Below, piece by piece: positions 8,577 through 18,600 of a stretch of DNA of 64,000 bases (positions are counted from its first letter, which is position 1; the number at the start of each line of letters is the position of its first letter). The notes under the pieces are model-generated. The model worked only from the letters and a program-made list of their open reading frames with translations. It was not told the DNA's origin and searched no databases. The position numbers were made by a program, and so were the translations under genes. The stretch comes from Ensifer adhaerens (GTDB lineage: Bacteria > Pseudomonadota > Alphaproteobacteria > Rhizobiales > Rhizobiaceae): the NCBI RefSeq assembly GCF_020035535.1, contig NZ_CP083350.1:62001-126000 (forward strand). The letters are read 5' to 3'.

Positions 8577-9572
8577 TTAAGCCAAACGCATGCCTGCCGC
8601 GTCGAAGTAGAGCGGCTTCGAAGGTTGAATCTTGATCGTTTCACCGCCCTTAAGCCGCGTGTGGGCGTCCGTGACTGTGATGAGGTCGTGTTTCCTGAAG
8701 GTCAGGTGCAGACGTGTCTGGTCGCCGAGATGCTCGACGCGCTTGACCAGCGCCTCCTCCCCTTCGCCCTGACGGATGTGCTCCGGCCGGAGACCTATGC
8801 TTGCTGCGCCCGAGGGGGCGCCGGCGAAAATATCGGCCGGAAGCACGTTGATCCGAGGTTGTCCGAGGCGCGTGGCGGCATAGACGCTGACCGGGCGCTC
8901 ATAGACTTCGCGCGGCGAGCCGAATTGCACGAGCCTGCCCTCATTCAGCACGCCGACATGGGTCGCCATCGTCATCGCCTCGATCTGATCGTGGGTGACA
9001 TAGAGCAGCGTTGCCCCGGACCTTGCCTGAATGCGCTTGAGCTCGATGCGAAGGTCGGCCCTGAGCTTGGCGTCGAGCGAACTCAGCGGCTCGTCCATGA
9101 GGAAAATCTGCGGCTCACGAACGAGGGCACGGCCGATGGAAACGCGCTGCATCTCCCCGCCTGACAGCGCAGTCGCCTTGTTGTCGAGCTTGTGCGCGAT
9201 CTGCAGAACCTCGGCAACTTCCCTCACCTTCCGGTCGATCTCGTCCCTCGGCGTCTTCAGCAAGGGAGATTTCAGCGGAAACTCCAGATTCTGACGGACG
9301 GTGAGATGTGGATAGAGCGAATACTGCTGGAAAACCATGGCAACGTTGCGTTCGGCGGGCGCCAGCCCGCGCATCGGCTGTCCATCGATGTAGACTTCGC
9401 CGCGATCGGGTGTGTCGAGGCCGGAAACCATTCTCAGCGTCGTTGTCTTTCCGGCACCGGTCGGCCCGAGCAGCACGACAAAGGAGCCGTCGGGTACCGT
9501 CAATGAGACATTGTCGAGAGCGACTGTGCCGGCAAACGACTTCGTCACGTTTTCCAGGACGACTTCAGCCAT
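8577..9572 (-). CDS. Sugar ABC transporter ATP-binding protein (second ATPase)
   Basis: A MalK/UgpC-type ATPase of 331 residues. Walker A GPTGAGKTT is at 36-44, followed by the signature LSGGEMQRV, Walker B IFLMDEPLSSLD and a TOBE-like regulatory tail (IGLRPEHI). The ATG at 9572 is chosen because GGAG lies nine bases upstream; it overlaps the stop of the first ATPase gene by eight bases. Having two different ATPase genes in one operon is the arrangement of the rhizobial glycerol transporter GlpST and suggests a heterodimeric motor. Confidence 0.9.
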   Translation of the reverse strand: MAEVVLENVTKSFAGTVALDNVSLTVPDGSFVVLLGPTGAGKTTTLRMVSGLDTPDRGEVYIDGQPMRGLAPAERNVAMVFQQYSLYPHLTVRQNLEFPLKSPLLKTPRDEIDRKVREVAEVLQIAHKLDNKATALSGGEMQRVSIGRALVREPQIFLMDEPLSSLDAKLRADLRIELKRIQARSGATLLYVTHDQIEAMTMATHVGVLNEGRLVQFGSPREVYERPVSVYAATRLGQPRINVLPADIFAGAPSGAASIGLRPEHIRQGEGEEALVKRVEHLGDQTRLHLTFRKHDLITVTDAHTRLKGGETIKIQPSKPLYFDAAGMRLA

Positions 9573-10662
9573 GTCTGAGCACTCCTTCATTGCCGTCGGA
9601 TAGCAGCACCTTGCCGGTCTCCGCGTCGAAAATCGAAAGCGTCCTCGCGTCGAACTCGAGGCCCACCTGCTCGCCCTCCTTAACCCCGTGACCCGATGGG
9701 ATGCGCGCCTTCAGTTCGCCGTGGCTCGTTGCGAGCGTTACGATCTGCGTGGTCCCGAGGTATTCGACCGCACTCACCCGTCCCCGGTAGGTGCCATCGC
9801 TGATGAACTTCACGTGCTCCGGGCGGACGCCGAGCGTCAACCTTCCGGCGCGGCCTTCCCGTGACGTTGGCACCTTGACCTCGATGCCGCCGAGAGCGAT
9901 GGCGCCACCGCCCACGCCAATCATCCCCTCGAACTCGAGGAAGTTCATCGGGGGCGAGCCGATGAACTGAGCCACAAATTTCGTCGCGGGCCAGTCGTAG
10001 ATCTGCTGCGGCTTGCCGAACTGTTCGACGACGCCGTGGTTCATGACGACGATCTTGTCGCCCATCTGCATCGCTTCGAGCTGGTCATGGGTCACATAGA
10101 CGGTGGTCGCACCCATGCGATCATGCAGAGCTCGCAACTCTTCGGCCATGTGCTCGCGGAACTCGGCGTCGAGCGCGCCCAGCGGTTCGTCCATGAAGAA
10201 GGCCTTCGGACGCCGCACGATCGCGCGCCCGAGCGCGACGCGCTGCCGGTCGCCACCCGAGAGCCCACCGACGGGCTTGTCGAGAATGTTCTCGATCTTG
10301 AGAATGCGGGCAACTTCGGCGACGCGCGACCTGACCTCCTCGCCGCGCAAGCCTTGGCTCACCAGCGGATAGGAGATGTTCTTGCGGACATTCATATGCG
10401 GATAGAGCGCGAACATCTGGAAGACGAAGGCGATGTCGCGCTTGCTGGCGGGTTTCATCCCGACCTCTTCACCGTCGATAAAGATCTCGCCGCTGGTCGG
10501 CAGTTCCAGTCCCGCCATCATGCGCAAGGTCGTCGTCTTGCCGCAGCCGGATGGGCCGAGCAGCATGAAGAACTCGCCATCCTCGATGGTAAAGCTCGAA
10601 GAGCGCACCGCGGTAAAGGCGCCGAACTCCTTGCGCACGTTCTGAATTCTGATCTGCGCCAT
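9565..10662 (-). CDS. Sugar ABC transporter ATP-binding protein (first ATPase)
   Basis: A 365-residue ATPase with Walker A GPSGCGKTT at 36-44, a slightly altered signature LSGGDRQRV near 134-142, Walker B AFFMDEPLGALD and a C-terminal TOBE domain (LGVRPEHVKF). The Glu-to-Asp change in the signature relative to its partner (LSGGEMQ) and the differing Q-loops fit a non-identical ATPase pair. The ATG at 10662 has CGGAG upstream. It follows the small membrane protein gene by four bases. Confidence 0.9.
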   Translation of the reverse strand: MAQIRIQNVRKEFGAFTAVRSSSFTIEDGEFFMLLGPSGCGKTTTLRMMAGLELPTSGEIFIDGEEVGMKPASKRDIAFVFQMFALYPHMNVRKNISYPLVSQGLRGEEVRSRVAEVARILKIENILDKPVGGLSGGDRQRVALGRAIVRRPKAFFMDEPLGALDAEFREHMAEELRALHDRMGATTVYVTHDQLEAMQMGDKIVVMNHGVVEQFGKPQQIYDWPATKFVAQFIGSPPMNFLEFEGMIGVGGGAIALGGIEVKVPTSREGRAGRLTLGVRPEHVKFISDGTYRGRVSAVEYLGTTQIVTLATSHGELKARIPSGHGVKEGEQVGLEFDARTLSIFDAETGKVLLSDGNEGVLRHG

Positions 10663-10666
10663 CGGC

Positions 10667-10855
10667 TTACTCCGGAAAATGGCTGACGATGATGAACATC
10701 ACCGTGCCCAGCAAGGTTATGACGAAGGACCATGAGTAGAGGACGAGCGCGAAGGGCTGCATGAGCATGAAGACGCCAGTGGCAATCAGCGCCGACGCCA
10801 GCATTTCCCAGGCGCCGCGGCGCAAATGCAGCAATCCGTTGAAAAATCTTGTCAT
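10667..10855 (-). CDS. Small membrane protein of the sugar ABC transporter operon
   Basis: A 62-residue protein with two hydrophobic segments (ASALIATGVFMLMQPFALVL and WSFVITLLGTVMFIIV) after a short basic N-terminus. Its ATG overlaps the permease stop codon as ATGA, so translation is coupled. It occupies the position of the small membrane protein GlpU in the rhizobial glycerol transporter operon glpSTPQUV. I infer a similar accessory role in the membrane complex. Reading the frame further upstream (to 10966) gives a longer, unlikely protein. Confidence 0.78.
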   Translation of the reverse strand: MTRFFNGLLHLRRGAWEMLASALIATGVFMLMQPFALVLYSWSFVITLLGTVMFIIVSHFPE

Positions 10856-11793
10856 TTGCGTACGGCTCCGAAGGTGATGCCGCGCAGCAGGTGTTTGCGC
10901 AGAAGAATGGTGAAGACCATAACCGGGACAAGGAACAGGGTCGCTCCGGCCGCAACGGCCGGCCAATCCTGGCCGCTGACACCGATGATGGTCGGGATGA
11001 AAGGCGGCGCCGTCTGGGCGTTGCCCGAGGTCAGAAGCACCGCGAAGGCGTACTCGTTCCAGGCAAAGATCAGGCAGAAGATCGCTGTGGAGGCGATGCC
11101 GGTCGCCGCTTGCGGCAACACCACCTTGTAGAACGCCTGGAAGCGGGTGTAGCCATCGATGAGAGCCGCCTCCTCGTATTCGACCGGGATCTCGTCGATG
11201 AAGCCCTTGAGCAGCCAGACCGACAACGAAAGATTGACGGCGGTATAGAGCAGGATCATGCCCGCATGGGTATCGTTCAGCCCCAATGACCGGAACATCA
11301 GGAAGATCGGGATGGCAACGGCGATCGGCGGCATCATGCGCGTGGAAAGGATGAAGAACAGCAGATCGTCCTTCAGTGGAACCTTGAAACGCGAAAAGGC
11401 GTAGGCGGCGGCCGTGCCGAGCACGATGCAGAGCACCGTCGAGCCGAAGCCGATGATCACGGAATTGGTGAACCGCTCGGCAAACCGAGACGGACCGGAG
11501 ATGACCAAGCCATCCTTGCGAACCAGCTTGTCATACCAGGTCTGCGGCTCGCCGACCGCCTTCAATTGATCCTCAGTGAGCCGCGTGCGGGTCGTGAAGA
11601 CGTTGACATAGCCTTCAACCGTCGGCGTAAAGAAGGTCTTGGGCGGATAGGCGATCGCGTCGGACGGTGACTTGAAGCTCGTCGCGATGATCCAGACCAG
11701 GGGCAGGATCGTGATCAGGGCGTAGCCAACGACCAGGATCCCGGCGCACCATTTTTGCCGTCGCGACGGCTCGGTTACGGAATAGCTGCTCAT
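10852..11793 (-). CDS. Sugar ABC transporter permease (MalG-like)
   Basis: A CUT1 permease of 313 residues with six membrane segments. The EAA loop reads EEAALIDGYTRFQAFYKVVLP. The ATG at 11793 (MSSYSVTEP) overlaps the preceding permease stop as ATGA. A large periplasmic loop between the first two segments is usual for MalG-type proteins. It works with the MalF-like partner encoded immediately before. Confidence 0.9.
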   Translation of the reverse strand: MSSYSVTEPSRRQKWCAGILVVGYALITILPLVWIIATSFKSPSDAIAYPPKTFFTPTVEGYVNVFTTRTRLTEDQLKAVGEPQTWYDKLVRKDGLVISGPSRFAERFTNSVIIGFGSTVLCIVLGTAAAYAFSRFKVPLKDDLLFFILSTRMMPPIAVAIPIFLMFRSLGLNDTHAGMILLYTAVNLSLSVWLLKGFIDEIPVEYEEAALIDGYTRFQAFYKVVLPQAATGIASTAIFCLIFAWNEYAFAVLLTSGNAQTAPPFIPTIIGVSGQDWPAVAAGATLFLVPVMVFTILLRKHLLRGITFGAVRK

Positions 11794-12737
11794 CGTTGTT
11801 TGACCTTGTTCAGGGCTTTGACGTAGATCGACGCCAGACCGAAGACAGTGACGAAGAGGATGACGGCATAGGCAGAGGCGTAGCCGGTGCGCCACTTCTC
11901 GAAGGCCTCACGTTTCAGGTTGATCGAGGTGAGCTCGGTGATCGATCCCGGCCCCCCACCGGTCAACTGCACCACCAGGTCGAACATCTTGAAATTCTCG
12001 ATGCCGCGAAAGAGCACGGCGAGCATCAGGAACGGCAACACCAGCGGAATGGTGATCGTCCAGAATTGCCGCCATTTACTGGCGCGATCGCATTCGGCCG
12101 CCTCATAGATGCTACTCGGGATCGAACGAAGGCCCGCAAGGCAGATCAGCATCACGAAGGGCGTCCACATCCAGGTGTCGACGATGACGATTGCCCAGGG
12201 AGCAAGCGACACGTCGCCGATCATCGAGAAACTCGACGGATCGGCCCCCGTCAGGAAACCGACTGCGTAATTGAAGAGACCGATCTGCGGCTGGTAGAGG
12301 AACGTCCAGAAATTGCCGACCACCGCCGGGCTCAGCATCATCGGCAGGACGATGATCGTCGTCCAAAGATCGTTGCCGCGGAACTTCTTGTTGATCAAAT
12401 AGGCAAGGGAAAAACCGATCAGAACCTGAAGGACGATCGTCCAGATCAGGAAATGGGCCGTTGCCTGCATCGTCAGCCAAATGTCCTTGTCGGACAGGAT
12501 GCTCAGGTAGTTCTTGAGCCCGACGAACTCGACCTCGGCATTGGGCCGATTGACGCGAAAGTTGGTAAAGCTCAGCCGGATCGTCCAGATCAGCGGGAAG
12601 ATGTTGACCGCAAGAAGCAGGACGATCGAAGGAGCCACAAACAACCAGGCCAACGAGCGATCCGACAGACCTCGCACCCGTTTGGCAATGGCATGCGGCG
12701 TCGCTCCGGCGACCCGGTCCACTGTGGATTTCAGCAT
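11790..12737 (-). CDS. Sugar ABC transporter permease (MalF-like)
   Basis: A permease of 315 residues with the first membrane segment at SLAWLFVAPSIVLLLAVNIF. The EAA motif region YEAAECDRASKWRQFWTITI has Cys-Asp-Arg where Asp-Gly-Ala is usual, a mild deviation. The ATG at 12737 is preceded by GAGGGAA. It lies about 210 bases after the binding protein gene, a gap that carries a hairpin. Confidence 0.9.
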   Translation of the reverse strand: MLKSTVDRVAGATPHAIAKRVRGLSDRSLAWLFVAPSIVLLLAVNIFPLIWTIRLSFTNFRVNRPNAEVEFVGLKNYLSILSDKDIWLTMQATAHFLIWTIVLQVLIGFSLAYLINKKFRGNDLWTTIIVLPMMLSPAVVGNFWTFLYQPQIGLFNYAVGFLTGADPSSFSMIGDVSLAPWAIVIVDTWMWTPFVMLICLAGLRSIPSSIYEAAECDRASKWRQFWTITIPLVLPFLMLAVLFRGIENFKMFDLVVQLTGGGPGSITELTSINLKREAFEKWRTGYASAYAVILFVTVFGLASIYVKALNKVKQR

Positions 12738-12874
12738 TGGTATTCCCTCAGTTGACTGCAGCGCCGCGCTTCTCGCTGAACGAGCGAAGGTCGCTGCAAC
12801 ACTTTGAATTGCTGCATGTTTTGTCCTTCAACTGGCAACGGTCGAAGGAAACATGCGAGTTGGCGGCGACAGAA

Positions 12875-12891
12875 CCGGGGAAGATCCCCGG
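12875..12891 (-). terminator. Hairpin between binding-protein and permease genes
   Basis: CCGGGG-AAGAT-CCCCGG forms a six-base-pair stem about 55 bases after the stop of the binding protein gene, with no U-run. In binding-protein operons such hairpins typically protect the 5' message and cut down permease expression. Confidence 0.45.
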
Positions 12892-12945
12892 CTCCGTGTC
12901 GCGCCATGGTGCGCTGGGAGGTGCGCAGCCACGGCCTTGATGGCC

Positions 12946-14280
12946 TTAGTACTTGCCTTCGTCGTCGAAGATCTGCGTCCAATCCTTGGCAAGACCGTCG
13001 AGCGCATCCTGCGCAGAGCCCTGGCCGGCAACCACATAGTCGTGGAAGCGCTTCTGTGTCGCCTGGAGCAGCGAGGCATAGGAGGGCTCGGCCCAGAAAT
13101 CCTTCACGATCGCCATGGAGTCGAGGAAGGTTTGGGCATAGGGCTGGCTCGTTGCAAAGCCCGGATCTTCGACCACCTTGCGCAGTGCCGAATAGCCGCC
13201 CATCTGCCACCATTTCTGCTGGATTTCCGGCTGGGCGAACCACTTGATGTAGGCGAGCGCATCGTCCTGCTTTTCGGAGGCCGCGACCACGGAGATGCCC
13301 TGACCGCCGAGCTGCGCGAAGGCGACGCCGTCCGGACCGGCCGGGTTCGGGAAATAGCCCGACTTGTCGCCACCGACATTGGCGTCGGCATTGATGCCAG
13401 GCCAGGTAAAGGCGAAGTTCATGTGCAGCGCGACCTGGCCGGATTTATAGGCGTCAATGTCCTCGGACATGTAAGCGTCGGAATGCCCGGGCGGTGTGCA
13501 GCAGTCGTAGAGCGTCTTATAGAACTCCAACCCCTGCACCGCCTTGGCGGAATTCACATATCCCTCGAGTTCATAGGGCTTATTCGGGTTCTGATACTCG
13601 AAGCCGAAACTGTAGAGCACATCCATCGCGCCCATGGTGATGCCTTCGGACCCGCGCTCGGTATAGATCGCGGCGCCGTAGACCGTCTTGCCGTCGATCT
13701 CCCGCTTCTGGAAGAATTCGGCGATGTCCTTGAGCTCAGCAAAGGTCTTCGGCACAGCAAGGTCGCGGCCATATTTGCCCTTGAACTCGGCCTGCAGCTC
13801 GGGGCGCGCGAACCAGTCCTTGCGGTAACTCCAGCCGACGACGTCGCCAAACGCCGGCAGCGCCCAGTAGTTCGGCGAGTTCTTCGGCCATTCGGCATAA
13901 CCGACCACGGTTGCCGGGATGAAGTCGCTCATCTTGATTCCTTCCTTGTCGAAGAAATCGTTGAGCTTGACGTATTGGCCGTTTTCCGCGGCGCCGCCGA
14001 TCCACTGACTGTCGCCGATCATCAGGTCGCACAGTTTGCCGCCGGAGTTCAGTTCATTGAGCATGCGGTCGGCGAAGTTCGGCCACGGCACGAACTCATA
14101 TTTCATCTTGATGCCGCTCTTGGCCTCGAAGTCCTTGCTGAGTTCGACAAGAGCGTTTGCCGGATCCCAGGCCGCCCAGCAGAGGGTCAGCTCGGCTGCG
14201 CTTGCGTGGCCAGTATTTGCGGCACTTGCCGAGAGCAACGCGCCAAATGCAGCCAATGATTTGAAATGACGAAGTTTCAT
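12946..14280 (-). CDS. Extracellular solute-binding protein of a CUT1 sugar/polyol ABC transporter
   Basis: A periplasmic receptor of 444 residues. The N-terminus MKLRHFKSLAAFGALLSASA with GHASA before AELTL is a Sec signal peptide. The mature protein has the family 1 binding-protein pattern, including DLMIGDSQWIGG and a C-terminal WAEPSYA segment. The ATG at 14280 is preceded by GGGGAGGAGG. It is the promoter-proximal gene of the operon that ends in the dihydroxyacetone-type kinase, so the ligand is probably a small polyol or ketose; this is inference from context. Confidence 0.9.
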   Translation of the reverse strand: MKLRHFKSLAAFGALLSASAANTGHASAAELTLCWAAWDPANALVELSKDFEAKSGIKMKYEFVPWPNFADRMLNELNSGGKLCDLMIGDSQWIGGAAENGQYVKLNDFFDKEGIKMSDFIPATVVGYAEWPKNSPNYWALPAFGDVVGWSYRKDWFARPELQAEFKGKYGRDLAVPKTFAELKDIAEFFQKREIDGKTVYGAAIYTERGSEGITMGAMDVLYSFGFEYQNPNKPYELEGYVNSAKAVQGLEFYKTLYDCCTPPGHSDAYMSEDIDAYKSGQVALHMNFAFTWPGINADANVGGDKSGYFPNPAGPDGVAFAQLGGQGISVVAASEKQDDALAYIKWFAQPEIQQKWWQMGGYSALRKVVEDPGFATSQPYAQTFLDSMAIVKDFWAEPSYASLLQATQKRFHDYVVAGQGSAQDALDGLAKDWTQIFDDEGKY

Positions 14281-14431
14281 AGCTGGGGCCTCCTCCCCGT
14301 TCCTTCCGACCTCCATCGGAAGCTGAAAACGCCTGCGGCGAATAGCGGCCGTAAAGCGACGTTCCCGCATGGGTTCGGCTTCCGCGCACCGCTTCGTGGC
14401 CTCACGCACTCCTCTGGCAGCCACAATAAGA

Positions 14432-14460
14432 TTCATATTGAGGTGCGCACCTCAATGCAA
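14432..14460 (-). promoter_or_regulatory. Sigma-70-like promoter for the sugar/polyol transporter operon
   Basis: On the minus strand TTGCAT (-35) is followed by exactly 17 bases and then TATGAA (-10). The whole spacer is the left part of the perfect operator palindrome, so bound repressor would block RNA polymerase directly. The transcript would begin about 145 bases before the binding-protein ATG. Confidence 0.6.
14437..14456. promoter_or_regulatory. Candidate LacI operator 1, perfect palindrome
   Basis: TTGAGGTGCGCACCTCAA (core 14438-14455) is a perfect inverted repeat, extended by one more A/T pair at each end. It overlaps the spacer of the promoter on the minus strand and lies between the divergent transporter operon and lacI gene. 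Confidence 0.75.
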
Positions 14461-14467
14461 GCAAATT

Positions 14468-14485
14468 TTGAGGTGCGCACATCAA
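14468..14485. promoter_or_regulatory. Candidate LacI operator 2, one mismatch
   Basis: TTGAGGTGCGCACATCAA repeats operator 1 with a single broken pair. The centres of the two sites are exactly 30 bp apart, close to three helical turns, so both would face the same side of the DNA and could be bound cooperatively. It is nearer to the divergent regulator gene. Confidence 0.7.
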
Positions 14486-14554
14486 TTCTTGATTTTCGAT
14501 TGCTTTTGTTGGAGGAATCGCCCTGAAGGATCGTGAGCAAAGAGAAGCGATAGA

Positions 14555-15592
14555 ATGCGTCCTACCGCGAAAGACCTGGCAGAGGCCGCCGGCGTAAGCC
14601 TGGCCACCGTCGACCGTGTGCTGAATGACCGCCCGAATGTCAGCAAGAAGGCTTTTCGCAAGGTCAACGACGCCATCGAGCGCATCGGCTTCGTCAGGAA
14701 CCCGGCGGCCGTCGCACTGGCGCGCAACAAGACCTACCGGTTTCGCTTCGTCCTTCCCGTCTCGGGTGACCAATATCTGAGCGAGCTCATCGGGCGCGTC
14801 ACCGAGGCACGCGATGCGCTGCGCGCCGATTCCACCGAGGTGGAAGCCGTGCAGATACCGATGACAGATCCGCACCACGTCGCGAAATATCTGAGCCTCA
14901 TTGACCACGAAGCTGTCGATGGGGTCGCGGTGATGGCACCTGAATCGCCGCAGGTCCGCGACGCGCTGGTGCGGCTCGTGGAGCGGGGGGTAAGGGTCGT
15001 GCAGTTCCTGTCGGGGCAGGAGCGACTGGAAAGCGCCGACTATGTCGGCATCGACAATTTTGCTGCAGGCGCCACGGCCGGCAAGATCGCAGGCCGCTTC
15101 ATCGGCAACCGGTCCGGCAAGATCATGGTCGTGGCGGAAACCATGATGGCGCTCGACAGCATTCAGCGCCGCCTCGGCTTCGACAGCATCATCAACGCGC
15201 AGTTCCCGCATCTCCAATGCCTGCCGTCGCTCGAAACCTATGCCGACGAGAAGCGCGCCGAACTGATCATTCACCGGACGCTGGAGCACAATCCGGATAC
15301 CCTCGCTGTCTACGTCCTAAGTTCCGAGGCGCGCGCGCCATTGACGGCGGTCGGGAATGCGCAGGGCTCCCGTCAACTCACCGTCGTTGCCCACGAACGC
15401 ACGCCCTTCAGCGAGCGGGCGCTGATGGACGAACGCATCGACGCCCTGATTGCCCAGGACCCCGGGCATGCAGTGCGAAGCGCGTTGCGCATCATGCGCG
15501 CCCGTGCCGACCACCGCGAACTCCTGGCCTCGCAGGAGAGGATCCGCATCGAGATCCTTCTAAAAGAAAATCTTCTGCTGCAGGCCCCTTAG
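14555..15592 (+). CDS. LacI-family transcriptional regulator
   Basis: A 345-residue regulator with the helix-turn-helix at the extreme N-terminus (TAKDLAEAAGVSLATVDRVL) and a C-terminal sugar-binding domain of the ribose/periplasmic-binding type (VDGVAVMAPESPQVRDALVR). It is transcribed divergently from the polyol/ketose transporter operon. The two matching palindromes in between are its likely targets, with repression relieved by the transported compound or a phosphorylated product. The ribosome-binding site is weak. Confidence 0.92.
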   Translation: MRPTAKDLAEAAGVSLATVDRVLNDRPNVSKKAFRKVNDAIERIGFVRNPAAVALARNKTYRFRFVLPVSGDQYLSELIGRVTEARDALRADSTEVEAVQIPMTDPHHVAKYLSLIDHEAVDGVAVMAPESPQVRDALVRLVERGVRVVQFLSGQERLESADYVGIDNFAAGATAGKIAGRFIGNRSGKIMVVAETMMALDSIQRRLGFDSIINAQFPHLQCLPSLETYADEKRAELIIHRTLEHNPDTLAVYVLSSEARAPLTAVGNAQGSRQLTVVAHERTPFSERALMDERIDALIAQDPGHAVRSALRIMRARADHRELLASQERIRIEILLKENLLLQAP

Positions 15593-15608
15593 GGCGGCGT
15601 CAGCCGCC
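15593..15608. terminator. Hairpin between convergent lacI and Sel1-repeat genes
   Basis: GGCGGC-GTCA-GCCGCC begins one base after the lacI stop codon and lies between two convergent genes. There is no U-tract, so it is only a candidate transcript end. Confidence 0.4.
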
Positions 15609-15684
15609 ATAAGCCACACCACGCCCGTGTCAATTGCGGCCGAGACGTCGCGAAAGGGCCCGCAAACCCACCTGCAAAGCTGCT

Positions 15685-18600
15685 TTAAAACATCTGAGCA
15701 ACCGTCTCGACGACCCGCGGCGTCGAGACACCTTGATTGCATTGGCGAGCTGGAAGGAGTGTGCGGCATTGCCGGACCAACGCCGCTTGGGCCGCCCCGT
15801 TCAACCGCCCGTCAAGTGGCCCGACGCGCACGCCGCTTTGGCGCAGCCGTATCTCGATCACATAGGCAAAAAGCTGGGGGTTCGTCCTCGACAAGTCACG
15901 CACGACCCGCTGACGTTCCGGTTGGGTGAGGGTCGTGAACCTGTTGCTGAGTGCCTCAAACGCGCTTGTTTTTGCCGTCGAGGCATCCAAAAGGAAGGTC
16001 TGAATGCTCATTTCCGGGCCGGAAAGCAGGTCTGCCGAAGCGGCCAAGGCCGACTTCGCCTTGGCGCTGTCCTTGCGTACAAGTTGCGTCCGACCGTCGC
16101 GCTTGCCGTCGCGATAGGCCTCGATCAAATCGATCGCTGCAATCCGATCCCCCTCTTTCGCGGCCTTCTGCAGGACTGAAACGGCCTCCTTGCTGCTGCG
16201 CGCCGCGCCCTGCCCGTAGAAGAGGGCCTCGGCGACGGCTGATGATGCACCGCCCACGTTTTCGTCAACGGAGCGTCGCAGCAGGACGACGCCTGCCGCC
16301 GCGGCCTTTCCGGTCTTTGTCGACGCATTGAAGCGGCCGAGTGCCAAGGAGGCACCCGGGTTCCCCGTTTCGAAAGCCATTTTGTAGTATTTTTCAGCTT
16401 GCTTCACATTGCGCGGAGCGAGACGACCGCTATTATAAGCGTCACCGAGCCTGAGCATTGCTGAGACGCTGCCCTTCGCCGCGGCGTCCTGATAGTATGT
16501 CAGGGCCAACTTCGGATCGAGCGCGGTTACTTGCCCTCCGCCATAAAGATCGCCAAGCGAAAGCAAGGCTGACGCCGACCCGTCTGCTGCCAGTGCTGTT
16601 AACGCGTGGACTGCCGAAGCGACGTCCTTGTTCATGCCTTGGCCTCGTGCCTCCATCTCGGCAAGACGTATCTTGGCGTCTACATCGCCCTGTTCTGCCG
16701 CCTGACGGTAGTGCTCGAGCGCAATGCCGTAGTCCGCTTTCACGTCCTGTCCCTCGACATAAAGATCGCCAAGGCGCAAATGCGCTCGAATAGATCCGAA
16801 CTGCGTTGCCTTTTCGAGCGCCGCCACAGCGAGGCTCGGCTGCAAGGGTATGCGACCGGAAAGGTACAGCTCAGCGAGCGCGACCAGGATGTCCGGACTT
16901 GCACTGGTCCCTAGCGCACGCAGTTCCGCCATCCCGCCAGATACGTCGCGTCCTGTCCCTTCGCCCCGTATCGTCAGTTCGGCGACGCGTAGCCGACCCT
17001 CCATGTTGCCCTGATCCGCGGCTGCGCCGTAGGACGCGAACGCCTTGGCCGGATCTTCCGCCCGATAGCCGTCGCCAAGCCGCAACATGGCTCGCACGCT
17101 GCCTTGCCCGGCAGCTTGTTGGTAGTATTGTCGCGCGCGCCCAGCATCAACCGGCACCGTTTGGCCCTTAGTATAAAGGTCTCCCAGCGAGTAAGCGGCG
17201 CCTGCTTCACCTTGCGCGGCGAGCATCGCCAATTCGCCCGTAGCAGACCCGGCGTCCGGAGCCATGCCACGACCGAGCGCCTTCATCTCCGCAAGCCGTA
17301 CCTTCGCCTCAAGGTTCCCTTGTCCCGCCGCCTGTCGATAGTGCTCGAGCGCAAGCGAATAGTTGAGTGCCACCGCGTCTCCAGCGGCGTATAGATCGCC
17401 AAGCCGCACATGCGCATCGACAGAACCGACATTTGCCGCACGCTCCAAGGCTGCAACGCCAAGTTCCGGCTGCATTGGCACGCGACCGGACAAGCAGAGG
17501 TCGGCCAGTGCTTCAAGCACGCTCGGGCTGTCACTTTTTGCGAGCAAGCGTAAATTCGCCACGCCTTGCGAAACATCCTGCAATGTCCCCTCGCCACGGA
17601 TCGTCAGCTCCGCAACCCGCAGGCTTCCATCCAGACTGCCCTGCTTTGCGGCTGCGCTGTAAGCGGCGAAGGCCTTGATTGGTTCGTGCGCTCGATAGGC
17701 ATCGCCGAGCCGCAGCAGTGCAGTCAAGCTTCCCTGTTTTGCTGCCTGTTCGTAGTAGCGGATTGCCTGGCCAGAATCGACGGGGATTGCGTCCGCGCGT
17801 CCATAGAGATCACCAAGGGCGAGCGCAGCGCTCGCTTCACCTCGGTCAGCAAGCGCCGCCAACTCGGACTTGGCCGCGTCCGCGTTCTGCGCACCGCCTT
17901 GCCCTCTGGCCTGCATCTCTGCAAGCCGTATCTTTGCCGCGACATTCCCCTGTTCTGCAGCGCGACGATAATAGCTTTGTGCGAGCGTGAAGTCTGTCGT
18001 GGCCGCCTGGCTTTCCGAGTAGAAGTCGCCGAGCCGCAGTAGTGCCGCGACGTTGCCTTGCGCTGCCGCCTGTCGGTAATAGTCCGCGGCTCGAGCGCGG
18101 TCCGCCGGCACGGCTTCGCCCTTGCTGTAAAGATCGCCGACGGCAAGCGACGCCTCGGCCCCTCCGCGCGCGGCAAGGTTGTCAAGCTCTATTTTCGCAG
18201 CGGAGAGGTCCTGTGGTATCCCTTTACCCTGCGCCCTCATTTCCGCGAGCCGAACCTTTGCCTCCAGATTCCCGCGCTCGGCTGCACGGCGATAGTGGTC
18301 GAAGGCAGTCGCAAAATCCGTCGTCACCCCTTTGCCGGCGAAATAGAGATCCCCCATTCGAACATTCGCCGTCGTGCTGCCCTGCGACGCGGCCTGGCGG
18401 AAATACTCTAGTGCCTGGGCAGGATCAGCCGGGACGACCTTGCCGTCGCTGTAGAGATCACCCAACGCCAGCGAAGCCTCCTGTCGGCCGGTCGCAGCAA
18501 GGCTCTTGAGCTCGGCCTGAGCGGATGCGAGGTCCTGCGTAACGCCAAGGCCGCGCGCCTTCATTTCCGCAAGCCGGACCTTCGCCTCCACGCTACCCTG

